A DNA stretch of 39,574 nt from Pseudomonadota bacterium. GTDB lineage: Bacteria; Pseudomonadota; Gammaproteobacteria; Steroidobacterales; Woeseiaceae. Of this stretch, positions 27,660 through 35,513 are shown in pieces. The stretch is from positions 1-39,574 of the forward strand of contig JAQCAD010000030.1 in NCBI GenBank assembly GCA_027621915.1, read 5' to 3'. The translations under genes were made by a program, and so were the position numbers. The notes beneath the pieces are model-generated. The model was not told the origin of the DNA, did not search any database, and worked only from the letters and a program-made list of their open reading frames with translations. The number at the start of each line of letters is the position of its first letter. Position 1 is the first letter of the stretch.

Positions 27660-27685
27660 TCGCGTTCATTTTCAGGAGGCAACCT

Positions 27686-28867
27686 GTGAGCTTATCAGTT
27701 TCAGAAAGAATGGGTCGAGTGATGCCCTCTGCGACGAGTGCCGTTTTGGGATTGGCAGCCGCACTACGTGAGGCTGGTCGTGATGTTATTAGCCTCGGCG
27801 CCGGAGAGCCGGATTTCGATACGCCCGACCATATCAAGGACGCCGCAATCAGGGCGATCAGGGAAGGTCATACCAAATATACTGCGATTGACGGCACCAG
27901 CCAGTTAAAAGCGGCGATTATGCGCAAGTTCGAGCGCGATAACGCGCTCAAGTATGAGCCTGACCAGATCCTCGTTTCTGTCGGTGCCAAGCACACGCTT
28001 TTCAATGCCTGCATGGGCGTTCTGAGCGCCGGTGACGAAGCAATCATCCCCGCTCCTTACTGGGTTTCATACCCGGACATGGTTCGTGTTGCTGAAGGTG
28101 TTCCGGTGATTATTGAGACGGGGATCGAGGATGGTTTCAAAGTCACGCCTGAAAAGCTCGAGGCCGCCATTACCGCCAGGACTCGTATGCTGTTTCTGAA
28201 CAGCCCGTCGAATCCGACGGGAAGTTGCTATACGCGAGCGGAACTTGCGGCCCTGGGCGATGTGCTGGCAAGGCACCCAAACATTGTCGTTCTGGCGGAT
28301 GATATCTACGAGCACATCTATTGGGCCGACGAGCCTTTTTGTAGCCTCGCGACGGCTTGCCCCGCACTCTATGACCAGGTTGTCACTATTAACGGCGTTT
28401 CGAAGTGTTACGCCATGACAGGCTGGCGTATCGGCTATGCGGGAGGGCCACGCGAGGTCATTAAGGCGATGAAAACCATTCAAAGCCAGATCACATCGAA
28501 CCCCTGCAGTGTGTCCCAGGTTGCCGCGGCAGCGGCCCTGGACGGCGATCAAAGCTGTATGGCCGACATGCTAAGGGCCTACAAAGCCAGAAGCGATTAT
28601 CTCGTCGGCGCCCTAAACGACATTCCCGGGTTCGAGTGCCGCGAGGGTGAAGGAGCGTTTTACGCATTTCCAAAGGTCACTGGGGCAATGGCGGCCAACG
28701 GGCTTGAGACGGATGCCGATCTGGTTAAGAAGGTGCTGGAGCTTGGCGATGTCGTATTGGTGCCAGGAACGCCGTTCGGTGCTCCCGGATATGTACGGCT
28801 GTCCTTCGCCTGTTCGATCGAAGAGCTGGAGAAAGCTGTAAGCAGGATTCGAGCAGCGTTAGCGTAA
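27686..28867 (+). CDS. aspC: Class I aminotransferase, aspartate aminotransferase type
   Basis: PLP-dependent transaminase of fold type I, most similar by motif to the short bacterial aspartate aminotransferases: LGAGEPDFDTPDHIK, NSPSNPTGSCYTRAEL, and the PLP lysine at residue 240 in NGVSKCYAMTGWRIGYAGG. The frame is open from 27644, but GTG 27686 (MSLSVSERMG) is chosen because CAGGAGGC lies just upstream; the product has 393 residues. It would link oxaloacetate/glutamate and aspartate, the precursor of the lysine, methionine and threonine pathways. Broader substrate use (aromatic or prephenate) cannot be excluded. Divergent from uvrB. Confidence 0.9.
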   Translation: MSLSVSERMGRVMPSATSAVLGLAAALREAGRDVISLGAGEPDFDTPDHIKDAAIRAIREGHTKYTAIDGTSQLKAAIMRKFERDNALKYEPDQILVSVGAKHTLFNACMGVLSAGDEAIIPAPYWVSYPDMVRVAEGVPVIIETGIEDGFKVTPEKLEAAITARTRMLFLNSPSNPTGSCYTRAELAALGDVLARHPNIVVLADDIYEHIYWADEPFCSLATACPALYDQVVTINGVSKCYAMTGWRIGYAGGPREVIKAMKTIQSQITSNPCSVSQVAAAAALDGDQSCMADMLRAYKARSDYLVGALNDIPGFECREGEGAFYAFPKVTGAMAANGLETDADLVKKVLELGDVVLVPGTPFGAPGYVRLSFACSIEELEKAVSRIRAALA

Positions 28868-28908
28868 TTTTCCCGGCTTGCAGGCAACGGAATGCTGGCC
28901 GCGTTCCC

Positions 28909-28937
28909 TTGACTTGAGATTAGGGCTGAATCAGAAT
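28909..28937 (+). promoter_or_regulatory. Promoter of tRNA-Asn
   Basis: TTGACT (28909-28914) and CAGAAT (28932-28937) are 17 bases apart, followed by a GC-rich stretch typical of stable-RNA promoters. The predicted start lies about 25 bases before the tRNA. Confidence 0.5.
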
Positions 28938-28968
28938 TCGGCCCGGCACAGGAATGCCACCAAATAAT

Positions 28969-29044
28969 TCCCCGATAGCTCAGTTGGTAGAGCGATTGAC
29001 TGTTAATCAATTGGTCCCTGGTTCGAGTCCGGGTCGGGGAGCCA
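28969..29044 (+). tRNA. tRNA-Asn (anticodon GTT)
   Basis: A complete 76-base cloverleaf: acceptor TCCCCGA/TCGGGGA, D-stem GCTC/GAGC, anticodon stem ATTGA/TCAAT around CTGTTAA (anticodon GTT), T-arm CCTGG TTCGAGT CCGGG, and encoded GCCA. Its 3' half is repeated at 29772-29814, marking it as a likely integration target. Confidence 0.96.
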
Positions 29045-29075
29045 AATTCCAAAATCAAAACAATGATTTACAAAG

Positions 29076-29106
29076 CCCTGCCTTGCGCAGGGTTTTGCTT
29101 TTTTGG
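29076..29106 (+). terminator. Terminator after tRNA-Asn
   Basis: CCCTGC (29076-29081) and GCAGGG (29087-29092) form a stem with a five-base loop, followed by TTTTGCTTTTTT. It ends the tRNA-Asn transcript. Confidence 0.8.
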
Positions 29107-29134
29107 GATCACGCAACAAACGCGCAACATTCAT

Positions 29135-29299
29135 CTGTTGATTTGCACCGAAATTTGACCCAAAAACAGCTATTTATTGCATCGAAAACTGACCCGCCTG
29201 TAGCTTCCTAGGTTTTTTAAAAGCTTGCTATTCCCTTTCCCTGGGGCGGGTCATTTCCAGGTTGCAAAAGGTGGGTCAATCGAACGTGCAAATCAACAG
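29135..29299. mobile_element. Miniature IS21-like element (MITE), no transposase
   Basis: CTGTTGATTTGCAC at 29135-29148 is the exact reverse complement of GTGCAAATCAACAG at 29286-29299. Inside, TGACCC occurs at 29156 and 29190, and its complement GGGTCA at 29248 and 29273. The outer pair is placed symmetrically, 21 bases from each end. Terminal TG..CA ends with internal TGACCC repeats are the pattern of IS21-family ends. No istA or istB and no target duplication are visible, so this is a 165-bp non-autonomous derivative or two abutting IS ends. Family naming is from memory of the end pattern. Confidence 0.6.
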
Positions 29300-29309
29300 G
29301 AGGCTGAAC

Positions 29310-29588
29310 ATGGTCAATCCAAACATACGTGCAAACGAAATTGTCGCGATGTTTCAGAAAAGGCTAAATACGGGTGATGATTCGGAAATTGCTGCGCTTT
29401 CAATAGAGGATATTCAGTCTGCGGATGAGCAACTTGGCGATAGAGATGTTGAGGCCGGTTTCCGGATAGCAATGCGAAATCGAATTGCCGCAATGCAGGC
29501 GAAAGAACAACGGGCTTGGGATGTGTTGAAAGGAATTGCCATCGGTGTGGTGGTAACTGGTCTCGGTGTTCTTTTCTTTGGTCGCTAA
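29310..29588 (+). CDS. Small membrane-anchored protein of unknown function inside the tRNA-Asn scar
   Basis: A 92-residue protein. The frame opens at 29262, but ATG 29310 (MVNPNIRANEIVAM) has AGGAGG eight bases upstream. Residues 1-68 are polar and helical, with acidic stretches (NTGDDSEIAALSIEDIQSADEQLGDRDVE); residues about 72-90 form one transmembrane segment (GIAIGVVVTGLGVLFFG). It resembles a tail-anchored protein. I do not recognise a family. It lies between the intact tRNA-Asn and its partial copy and directly after the miniature element, whose end abuts its ribosome binding site. It is therefore probably acquired DNA. Confidence 0.6.
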   Translation: MVNPNIRANEIVAMFQKRLNTGDDSEIAALSIEDIQSADEQLGDRDVEAGFRIAMRNRIAAMQAKEQRAWDVLKGIAIGVVVTGLGVLFFGR

Positions 29589-29771
29589 TACGAGCAGCCC
29601 GACGGGCGGTTTAAGGAAGCAAAACAGAGAAGCAACTGACCTGAATCAGCATGTAGCCGCAAATCGCGCAACATCTGCACGGACCACAGCGCACTCCACA
29701 CTCTGTGCGGAACGAAAAAAGACTATTCTCGTGCCCTGAGTGCCACTGCGTACCACCGGGTGTCAACGGTA
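29589..29771. other. Remainder of the tRNA-Asn scar, no gene seen
   Basis: No ORF with a start and binding site is seen on either strand. GCCC-GAC-GGGC (a weak four-base stem) follows the small gene. CGCGCAACAT occurs here and also just before the miniature element. No integrase remnant was recognised. Confidence 0.4.
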
Positions 29772-29814
29772 AATCAATTGGTCCCTGGTTCGAGTCCGGG
29801 TCGAAGAGCCAAAT
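29772..29814 (+). repeat. Direct repeat of the tRNA-Asn 3' half (attachment-site-like)
   Basis: 43 bases match 29005-29047 with two mismatches: the anticodon 3' arm, variable loop, T-arm, acceptor strand, GCCA and AAAT beyond it. No 5' half is present, so it is not a second tRNA gene. The copies are 767 bases apart in direct orientation, as attL and attR flank an element integrated into a tRNA gene. Confidence 0.85.
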
Positions 29815-29913
29815 ACCGAAGGCTTCTTACTGGAGCATTTTGAGTTCGGTCATCAAGCCGGCTGCGCCGGGCCATTTTCCGCAACGCACGCTAACGACAG
29901 CGTACTGTATCTC

Positions 29914-30342
29914 CTAGCGGCAGACAGACGGCAGGAAAGTATCTGGAATCACACCGCCCGTGGTACAACCCCAAACGATGCTTCCGTCGGAACTCGTTGC
30001 TGTCAAAAGTACTGTCTGACCTGATATATGAGCGCTCGCCGTATTGCCATACTGAATGGCGACGACGGCGCCATTGACTGATATCGAGTCAACGTATTTC
30101 CCAGTGTAATTCGACGGGACGCCCAAGGCAGCATCAGCATTGTCCACTGGAAATGCACCGCTACTGAAATTGTATTCCTCGACCGCGCTTTTCAGCGGGC
30201 CTGCAAGCTGAAGGCCTTCTGAAATCTGGGCGCGAACTGTGTAGGACTGGTAAGCAGGAATCGCCAATGAGGCCAATAGACCGATGATCGCAACAACAAT
30301 CATTAACTCAATCAGTGTAAATCCGATTTGACGACTTTTCAT
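29914..30342 (-). CDS. Type IV pilin
   Basis: Major-pilin-like protein of the PilA/PilE family, exported and assembled by a type IV pilus machine. The short leader MKSRQIG is cleaved before [19 protein letters not shown], the methylated N-terminus with Glu5 and the hydrophobic polymerisation helix. The C-terminus has the disulfide-bounded loop from Cys in SIVWGC to Cys in PSVCR. The frame is open to 30438, but ATG 30342 gives the standard prepilin start and has AAGGGA upstream; 142 residues. No other pilus genes are in the window, so the machine is encoded elsewhere. It lies about 100 bases from the tRNA-Asn repeat. Pseudopilin is less likely given the C-terminal loop. Confidence 0.92.
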   Translation of the reverse strand: MKSRQIGFTLIELMIVVAIIGLLASLAIPAYQSYTVRAQISEGLQLAGPLKSAVEEYNFSSGAFPVDNADAALGVPSNYTGKYVDSISVNGAVVAIQYGNTASAHISGQTVLLTATSSDGSIVWGCTTGGVIPDTFLPSVCR

Positions 30343-30600
30343 TTCAAATCCCTTGAAGAGAACGACCGGGTCCCGCAATGCTTTGTTGGTCGTTGTGTGA
30401 ACCGAATCACGAAGCAAGTATGCGAAAACGTCACACAAATATCGTTGAATGAAGTCACGTTTTTTGCATACGCGGCCTGTTCCACACCGGTTTGTCGACT
30501 ACCGATTATGGTGAATCCGTTAGTCGCACAACAGTCAGCCTGGCATAGCTGTACGCTTGGAAACCCGGCACAGATTGGAGTTGTATTGGGCAGTTACGCT

Positions 30601-32232
30601 TCAATAGATAATCATCTCTCCGGGAAGCGGTGGCGTAGTCGTCGGGAGCCGCCGTGCTTTCGTCAGCGACTCAAACGCGAAGCCCAGCGACAATAATCGC
30701 GGTTCGCTGAAGGCCGGGCCCATAAAAGATATTGCTACAGGCAAACCGCGTCCGGTAAATCCTGCCGGAACAATCAGGTCGGGGAAACCCGTGAGATTGG
30801 CAAGGATAACCGGTGACCCGCCACTGCCCGGTGCGCCGTCGGGATCCGGGTCCGGGTCAACCCTTTCTGGTCGCACATGAGATGTAGGGTACACAATCGC
30901 ATCGAGATTTTCTGCTGCGATCAGTCCGCCGACGATGCCGCGAATGAGCGGTAACGCATGATCCCGAACCGCAATGTATTCATAGTCGGTCAGTTCCCCG
31001 CTCTCCTCTTCTTTCATCATCAATTGCCAACGACCAGGATTGGAAATGACACCGTCCGCTCTGTGTGCCGTTACGGTCTTTGATTGCCTGACCATTTCAG
31101 TCAGTGTTTTCGGGTAGTCCGGCCCGATCGTCGCAAGATAGTCAGCTATCTGCGACCGAAATTCGCGATAACGAATTGCGCGATAAAATTTTCCTCGCGA
31201 ATCAAGCAACCACTCCGGAAGTTCAACGTCTACAACTTCGGCGCCGGCATCCCGCATCGCCTGCAGCGCGGCTTCGACGATCCAGTCGACCTCCTCGTCG
31301 CTATCCATGAAATCGCGCGCGATTCCAATACGCGCACCACTAAGCGCGTTTGCATCGAGATACTGCGTATATTCGGTTTTGAAGTGCCCTCGACTTTTGG
31401 CTGTCGCCGGGTCCGCAGTATCAACGCCGGTCATCACGCCGAGCGCAACTGCAACATCATGCACGCTGCGCCCCATCGGACCCGCAGTATCGAATGACAG
31501 GGCCAGCGGAATGATGCCATCCCGACTCAGCAAGCCCAGTGTGGGTTTTAATCCGACGATGCCGTTCGACGCTGAAGGGCCGCGAACCGATCCGCCCGTG
31601 TCTGTTCCCAGCCCTATTGGCGCGTATGCTGCAGCTATTGCCGCGCCCGTACCTCCCGATGAACCGGAAGGAGTTCTGGCCGGATCGTGCGGATTGTAAA
31701 TCGGGCCAGCGAGAGAACTCATTGCGTCACCCGAGGCAAACTCGCTCATGTTCAACTTAGCCAGGATGATTGCACCTGCATCGCGAAGTTTGCGAACCAG
31801 GAAGGCGTCGTCCGGCGGAAACGACCCTTTCAGCATAAATGAGCCCGCAGTTGTCGGCATATCGGCTGTATCGATATTATCCTTGAGTACAACAGGGATG
31901 CCATGCATGGGCGAGCGTCGCCCTTTCGCCAGTCGTTCAACATCGAGTGCTCTTGCTTCCGCGAGAGCGTTCGGATTAACGAAAATGACCGCATTCAACA
32001 TCGGTCCGGAATCATCGTACGCGGCAATGCGGGCGAGACTGAGTTCAACCAGTCGCTCGGACGTCAATGCGCCGGTATCAAATGCACGATTGATGTCCTC
32101 AATCGAGGCCGTTGTCAGCTCGACGTCTTCGGCAAACACACTCGACGACAAGGCAATCGCAACTATTACTACGACATGGATCTGCCGGCTCGCAAGTCGC
32201 ATCAATTGCCGACGGTGGCGACATTGAGTCAT
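30601..32232 (-). CDS. Secreted amidase (amidase signature family)
   Basis: A 543-residue Ser-Ser-Lys hydrolase of the AS family. A signal peptide (residues about 11-35, ending in SSSVFA before EDVE) places it in the periplasm. The triad is Lys117 (VVLKDNID), cis-Ser191 (PSGSSGGTGAA) and Ser215 (TDTGGSVRGPS). Family members hydrolyse aliphatic or aryl amides or peptide amides; the secretion signal argues against the GatA role. ATG 32232 has AAAGGAAG upstream; a second ATG ten codons later would also keep the signal peptide. The substrate is unknown. Confidence 0.9.
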   Translation of the reverse strand: MTQCRHRRQLMRLASRQIHVVVIVAIALSSSVFAEDVELTTASIEDINRAFDTGALTSERLVELSLARIAAYDDSGPMLNAVIFVNPNALAEARALDVERLAKGRRSPMHGIPVVLKDNIDTADMPTTAGSFMLKGSFPPDDAFLVRKLRDAGAIILAKLNMSEFASGDAMSSLAGPIYNPHDPARTPSGSSGGTGAAIAAAYAPIGLGTDTGGSVRGPSASNGIVGLKPTLGLLSRDGIIPLALSFDTAGPMGRSVHDVAVALGVMTGVDTADPATAKSRGHFKTEYTQYLDANALSGARIGIARDFMDSDEEVDWIVEAALQAMRDAGAEVVDVELPEWLLDSRGKFYRAIRYREFRSQIADYLATIGPDYPKTLTEMVRQSKTVTAHRADGVISNPGRWQLMMKEEESGELTDYEYIAVRDHALPLIRGIVGGLIAAENLDAIVYPTSHVRPERVDPDPDPDGAPGSGGSPVILANLTGFPDLIVPAGFTGRGLPVAISFMGPAFSEPRLLSLGFAFESLTKARRLPTTTPPLPGEMIIY

Positions 32233-32313
32233 CGTATTATTCTTCCTTTGATAAGTTGGACGCTGTCAATTATTGAACTAATCCAGATTCAATTATCTTT
32301 TCTATTCACGGGT

Positions 32314-32556
32314 CTATCCATTAACACTCGGCAATAGCCGCTCCGTTGATCGCGAGCCAATCAGATTCAGGCCCAACTCAATCTCTGTCATTTCGATGAT
32401 TTCCTCGACGATCTTTTGAAGGACCTCCGCGTCGCTTTGAGTCTCCTCTACGCGAAGCCATCGCTCCGCAAGCATGTCTTCAAATGCAGGGTCCGCAAAA
32501 ATGCCGTCAATATCGGCGCCCGACGGCGACGGATCTGGAAACTCCTGCAAAGCCAT
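32314..32556 (-). CDS. Small acidic hypothetical protein
   Basis: An 80-residue acidic ORF upstream of, and co-directional with, the amidase (81-base gap). ATG 32556 has TAGGAA immediately before it. The sequence is rich in Glu/Asp with a predicted helix ETQSDAEVLQKIVEEIIEMTE. No family, signal peptide or membrane segment is recognised. The start signal and composition support it, but it could be fortuitous. Confidence 0.45.
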   Translation of the reverse strand: MALQEFPDPSPSGADIDGIFADPAFEDMLAERWLRVEETQSDAEVLQKIVEEIIEMTEIELGLNLIGSRSTERLLPSVNG

Positions 32557-32872
32557 TTCCTACAAACAGTCCGATTCAACCCAAATCCGAATACTATTGT
32601 AGCCGCAACTCGCCGAAAAGCGTGACGACATAAAGTGCCAAGAGTTATCACTTTAGCAGGGGACCTGCCTCGCACGACTCGCCAATTAAAGAAACCCGGA
32701 CCAAATTTGTTCTTCGTTACTTACGTGTCGCCCAGATCACCGCGCGAATCGACTGCAAATGGCCCGCCGTATGTTAATCAGCTATTCTTACGCCGGACTC
32801 GCCAATTAGACAATTTGAGAAGAATATCGCGGGCTGCTGAATCTTGTGACCACGTAGAGGAAAAATACAACA
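32557..32872. other. Intergenic region upstream of the S9 peptidase
   Basis: No gene is seen. A 13-base direct repeat GACTCGCCAATTA occurs at 32676 and 32796, and a short hairpin GCAGG-GGA-CCTGC near 32657. The promoter of the peptidase gene should be here, but no strong boxes stand out. GAGGAA precedes the start codon. Confidence 0.4.
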
Positions 32873-34876
32873 ATGAAAATTCGATCAAACTGGATGCCCG
32901 TTGTACTGACACTAGCCGCTCTGCCCGTGTTAGCTTCCGCGCAAGATAATCAAAGGCCAATCACCATTGACGACATTATGGCTCTAAAGTCTGTTGGGTC
33001 TCCCGAGGTCAGTCCGGATGGTAAGTGGGTGGCCTACACTGTTCAGTCACGTGATATGGAAAAGGACAAACGGTCGACTCAAGTCTGGATCGTGCCGACA
33101 TCCGGTGGCGACGCAATCCCGATGACTTCGGCCGACAATTCTGCAAGCGATCCCAAATGGAGCCCCGACAATAAATACTTGTCGTTTCAGGGATCCAAAG
33201 GAGAAAAAGCCAAGACGCAAGTCTGGAATTTAAACCGCAACGGCGGTGAAGCCGTGCAGGTGACCAAAGTCAAGCAGGGTATCAGCGGCTACCAATGGGC
33301 TCCCGATGGCAGCCGACTACTCCTTGTAATTCAGGATCCCACGGACGCTGATCTTACTGAAGACGAGAAAGACGACGACAAACCATTGCCATCAGTCATT
33401 GATCGAATGCAATTCAAGCGTGATTACGTTGGTTATCTCGATCGTCGTCGATCGCATATCTACGTCTACACGCCCGGCCACGAAGAACCCGTGCAGGTCA
33501 CTTCGGGCGACTATGACGACGAGGACCCGGTATGGAGTCCCGATGGCAAGTCAATCGCATTTGTCAGCGACAGATCAGCGGAGCCTGATCTCAACTACGG
33601 GTCCGACATCTGGACAGTTGCGATCGATGATGAGAACCATAAGCTGACGCAAATAACCACACACGCAGGGCGGGATTTCTCGCCTGCCTGGAGCCCCGAC
33701 AGTAAACAGATCGCCTACATAACAACAACGGGTCCAGACGTTGGTGGATCAGCATTGACTCCTACGCGGCATCTTGCGATTACAGCAGTTGGTGACGATG
33801 AGCGGACTATCCTGACCCCCGATTTGGACCGAAATATTTCTTCGCCAAAATTCTCATCAAATGGTCGGAGAATATTTTTTCGTATAGAAGATAGCGGGCA
33901 GAATCACTTCGCTGCAATAAATTCAAATGGCAGCAATCTTGAAAGACTGATCGAGCGCCAGGTGAGCGTGGGCAGCTTTGCGATTGGCGGCGGCCAGACC
34001 GTGGTAACGATGGGTCAGGCGGACCGGCCTGATGAGTTGTTTGCATTCAGTAATGGCAATCTGCAGCAACTGACGGATGTCAGCTCGGAAGTACTGGGTG
34101 ACGTTCGACGGGCAAATGTCGAAAAACGTCAATTCCAAAGCACTGACGGAACGACCATTGAGGCTTTCTTCGTTCTCCCTCTGAACTACGATTCGTCAAA
34201 AAGATACCCGACAATCCTTTGGCTTCATGGTGGTCCGGCCGCACAGTTTACTTACAGCTATTCCGAGGTTGCTCAATTGTATGCAGCCAACGGTTACGCC
34301 GTAATTATGCCGAACCCCCGTGGCTCCACCGGTTATGGCCAGGAATTCGCGCACGGAACAGTTGCTGCGTGGGGTCAGAAAGACTTCCAGGATGTGATGG
34401 CTGCCGTCGATCATGGTATCGAAATCGGTCTCACGGACCCGGACCGGTTGGGTGTTGGCGGCTGGTCATATGGCGGCATCCTGACCAACTATGTCATTAC
34501 GCAAACGACCCGCTTCAATGCCGCCATGTCCGGCGCCAGCCTCGGGCTGGTAACAGCAAACTACGGACACGACCATTATCAGCTCATGTATGAACTTGAA
34601 TTTGGCCTGCCGTGGGAGGAGCCCGAGCGGTATGTCGCGTTGTCGCCGTTCTCCAGAGTCGAGGCCATCACAACAGCAACCCTCTGGATGGGAGGGGCGC
34701 TCGACTGGAACGTACCAATTATCAACTCGGAACAAATGTACATCGGCATGAAGCGACTTGGACGGGATACGCAGCTGGTGGTTTATCCAAATGAACACCA
34801 CGGCATCAGGCGCCCGACGTTTGAGAAAGACAGGCTTGAGCGATGGCTCTCCTGGTACGACAGCCACTTGAAGTAA
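32873..34876 (+). CDS. Secreted S9 family prolyl-oligopeptidase-type peptidase
   Basis: A 667-residue serine peptidase. An N-terminal signal peptide is cleaved near VLASA before QDNQ. A WD40-like beta-propeller of 'W.PDG' repeats (for example VSPDGKWVAY, WSPDNKYLSF, WSPDGKSIAFVSD, WSPDSKQIAYI) is followed by an alpha/beta hydrolase domain with HGGPAAQFTYSY, Ser532 in GGWSYGG, Asp611 in GGALDWNVP and His643 in NEHHG. It probably degrades oligopeptides in the periplasm as a dipeptidyl- or acylaminoacyl-peptidase type. ATG 32873 follows AGAGGAA. A membrane-protein gene begins 13 bases after its stop. Confidence 0.94.
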   Translation: MKIRSNWMPVVLTLAALPVLASAQDNQRPITIDDIMALKSVGSPEVSPDGKWVAYTVQSRDMEKDKRSTQVWIVPTSGGDAIPMTSADNSASDPKWSPDNKYLSFQGSKGEKAKTQVWNLNRNGGEAVQVTKVKQGISGYQWAPDGSRLLLVIQDPTDADLTEDEKDDDKPLPSVIDRMQFKRDYVGYLDRRRSHIYVYTPGHEEPVQVTSGDYDDEDPVWSPDGKSIAFVSDRSAEPDLNYGSDIWTVAIDDENHKLTQITTHAGRDFSPAWSPDSKQIAYITTTGPDVGGSALTPTRHLAITAVGDDERTILTPDLDRNISSPKFSSNGRRIFFRIEDSGQNHFAAINSNGSNLERLIERQVSVGSFAIGGGQTVVTMGQADRPDELFAFSNGNLQQLTDVSSEVLGDVRRANVEKRQFQSTDGTTIEAFFVLPLNYDSSKRYPTILWLHGGPAAQFTYSYSEVAQLYAANGYAVIMPNPRGSTGYGQEFAHGTVAAWGQKDFQDVMAAVDHGIEIGLTDPDRLGVGGWSYGGILTNYVITQTTRFNAAMSGASLGLVTANYGHDHYQLMYELEFGLPWEEPERYVALSPFSRVEAITTATLWMGGALDWNVPIINSEQMYIGMKRLGRDTQLVVYPNEHHGIRRPTFEKDRLERWLSWYDSHLK

Positions 34877-34888
34877 AGCGTTTCACAG

Positions 34889-35512
34889 GTGCTCGTTACG
34901 CCGGCATTCCAACTCTACATCGCGAGCTATAGTCTGGCGTGCTTGCTGGCAGCGGCGCTAATGATCCGTGAGCGAAAGTCACTTGTGCTCCTGCAAGCGG
35001 AATATCGTCGATTTCTCACGGCGCGATGGAAACTGATTACGTTCGTCATTGCCGCGTGTTCGATGACCGTCGTAGCGCCGTACACAGGTGACCCAACATG
35101 GGACTATGTCGACGCCGCATTCATGTCAATTCTGACTTTCCTGACGGCGCCATGGTCGGTTGGGACTTTGTTCCTTGCCTTACGCCAACGCGCAAAGCTC
35201 ACGCATGTCTATATCGCTCTTTGTGTCTGGATGTTTTCCGTCAGCTGGACGTACGATGTCTACATCCTGTTAAAGCATGGCTACTACCCCGCCACCTGGG
35301 CCCCCAACATTGTACTGTCGTCGATCCTGTATCTCGCGGCTGGCATGATGTGGAACCTGCAAAAGAAGACGGGTCGTGGCGTGATATTTGGTTTTATGGA
35401 GCGTGGGTGGCCGGATTCCAGCCTGGAACTTGGATTTCGCCAGATAGTTTGGCTTGCCCTGCCTTTCATGCTGTTGGCGACTGCGATGATCGCGCCATTC
35501 CTGATTCCCTAG
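34889..35512 (+). CDS. Polytopic membrane protein of unknown function
   Basis: A 207-residue protein with about five or six hydrophobic segments: near residues 8-25, 48-65, 78-98, 105-125, 138-155 and 187-205. The termini are MLVTPAFQLYIASYSLACLL and MLLATAMIAPFLIP. It starts at GTG 34889, 13 bases after the S9 peptidase, with only a weak binding site, so it is probably read with it. No family is recognised. Confidence 0.7.
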   Translation: MLVTPAFQLYIASYSLACLLAAALMIRERKSLVLLQAEYRRFLTARWKLITFVIAACSMTVVAPYTGDPTWDYVDAAFMSILTFLTAPWSVGTLFLALRQRAKLTHVYIALCVWMFSVSWTYDVYILLKHGYYPATWAPNIVLSSILYLAAGMMWNLQKKTGRGVIFGFMERGWPDSSLELGFRQIVWLALPFMLLATAMIAPFLIP

Positions 35513-35513
35513 T

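Noticed and set aside
27660-27720. A LexA/SOS box upstream of uvrB
   Set aside because: The best CTG...CAG pair has nine bases between, one short of the standard spacing, and lies in the aminotransferase gene.
29772-29814. A second tRNA-Asn gene
   Set aside because: Only the 3' half is present; no 5' acceptor strand, D-arm or 5' anticodon stem precedes it.
30343-30600. A sigma-54 promoter for the pilin
   Set aside because: GG and GC elements occur but not at the required -24/-12 spacing.
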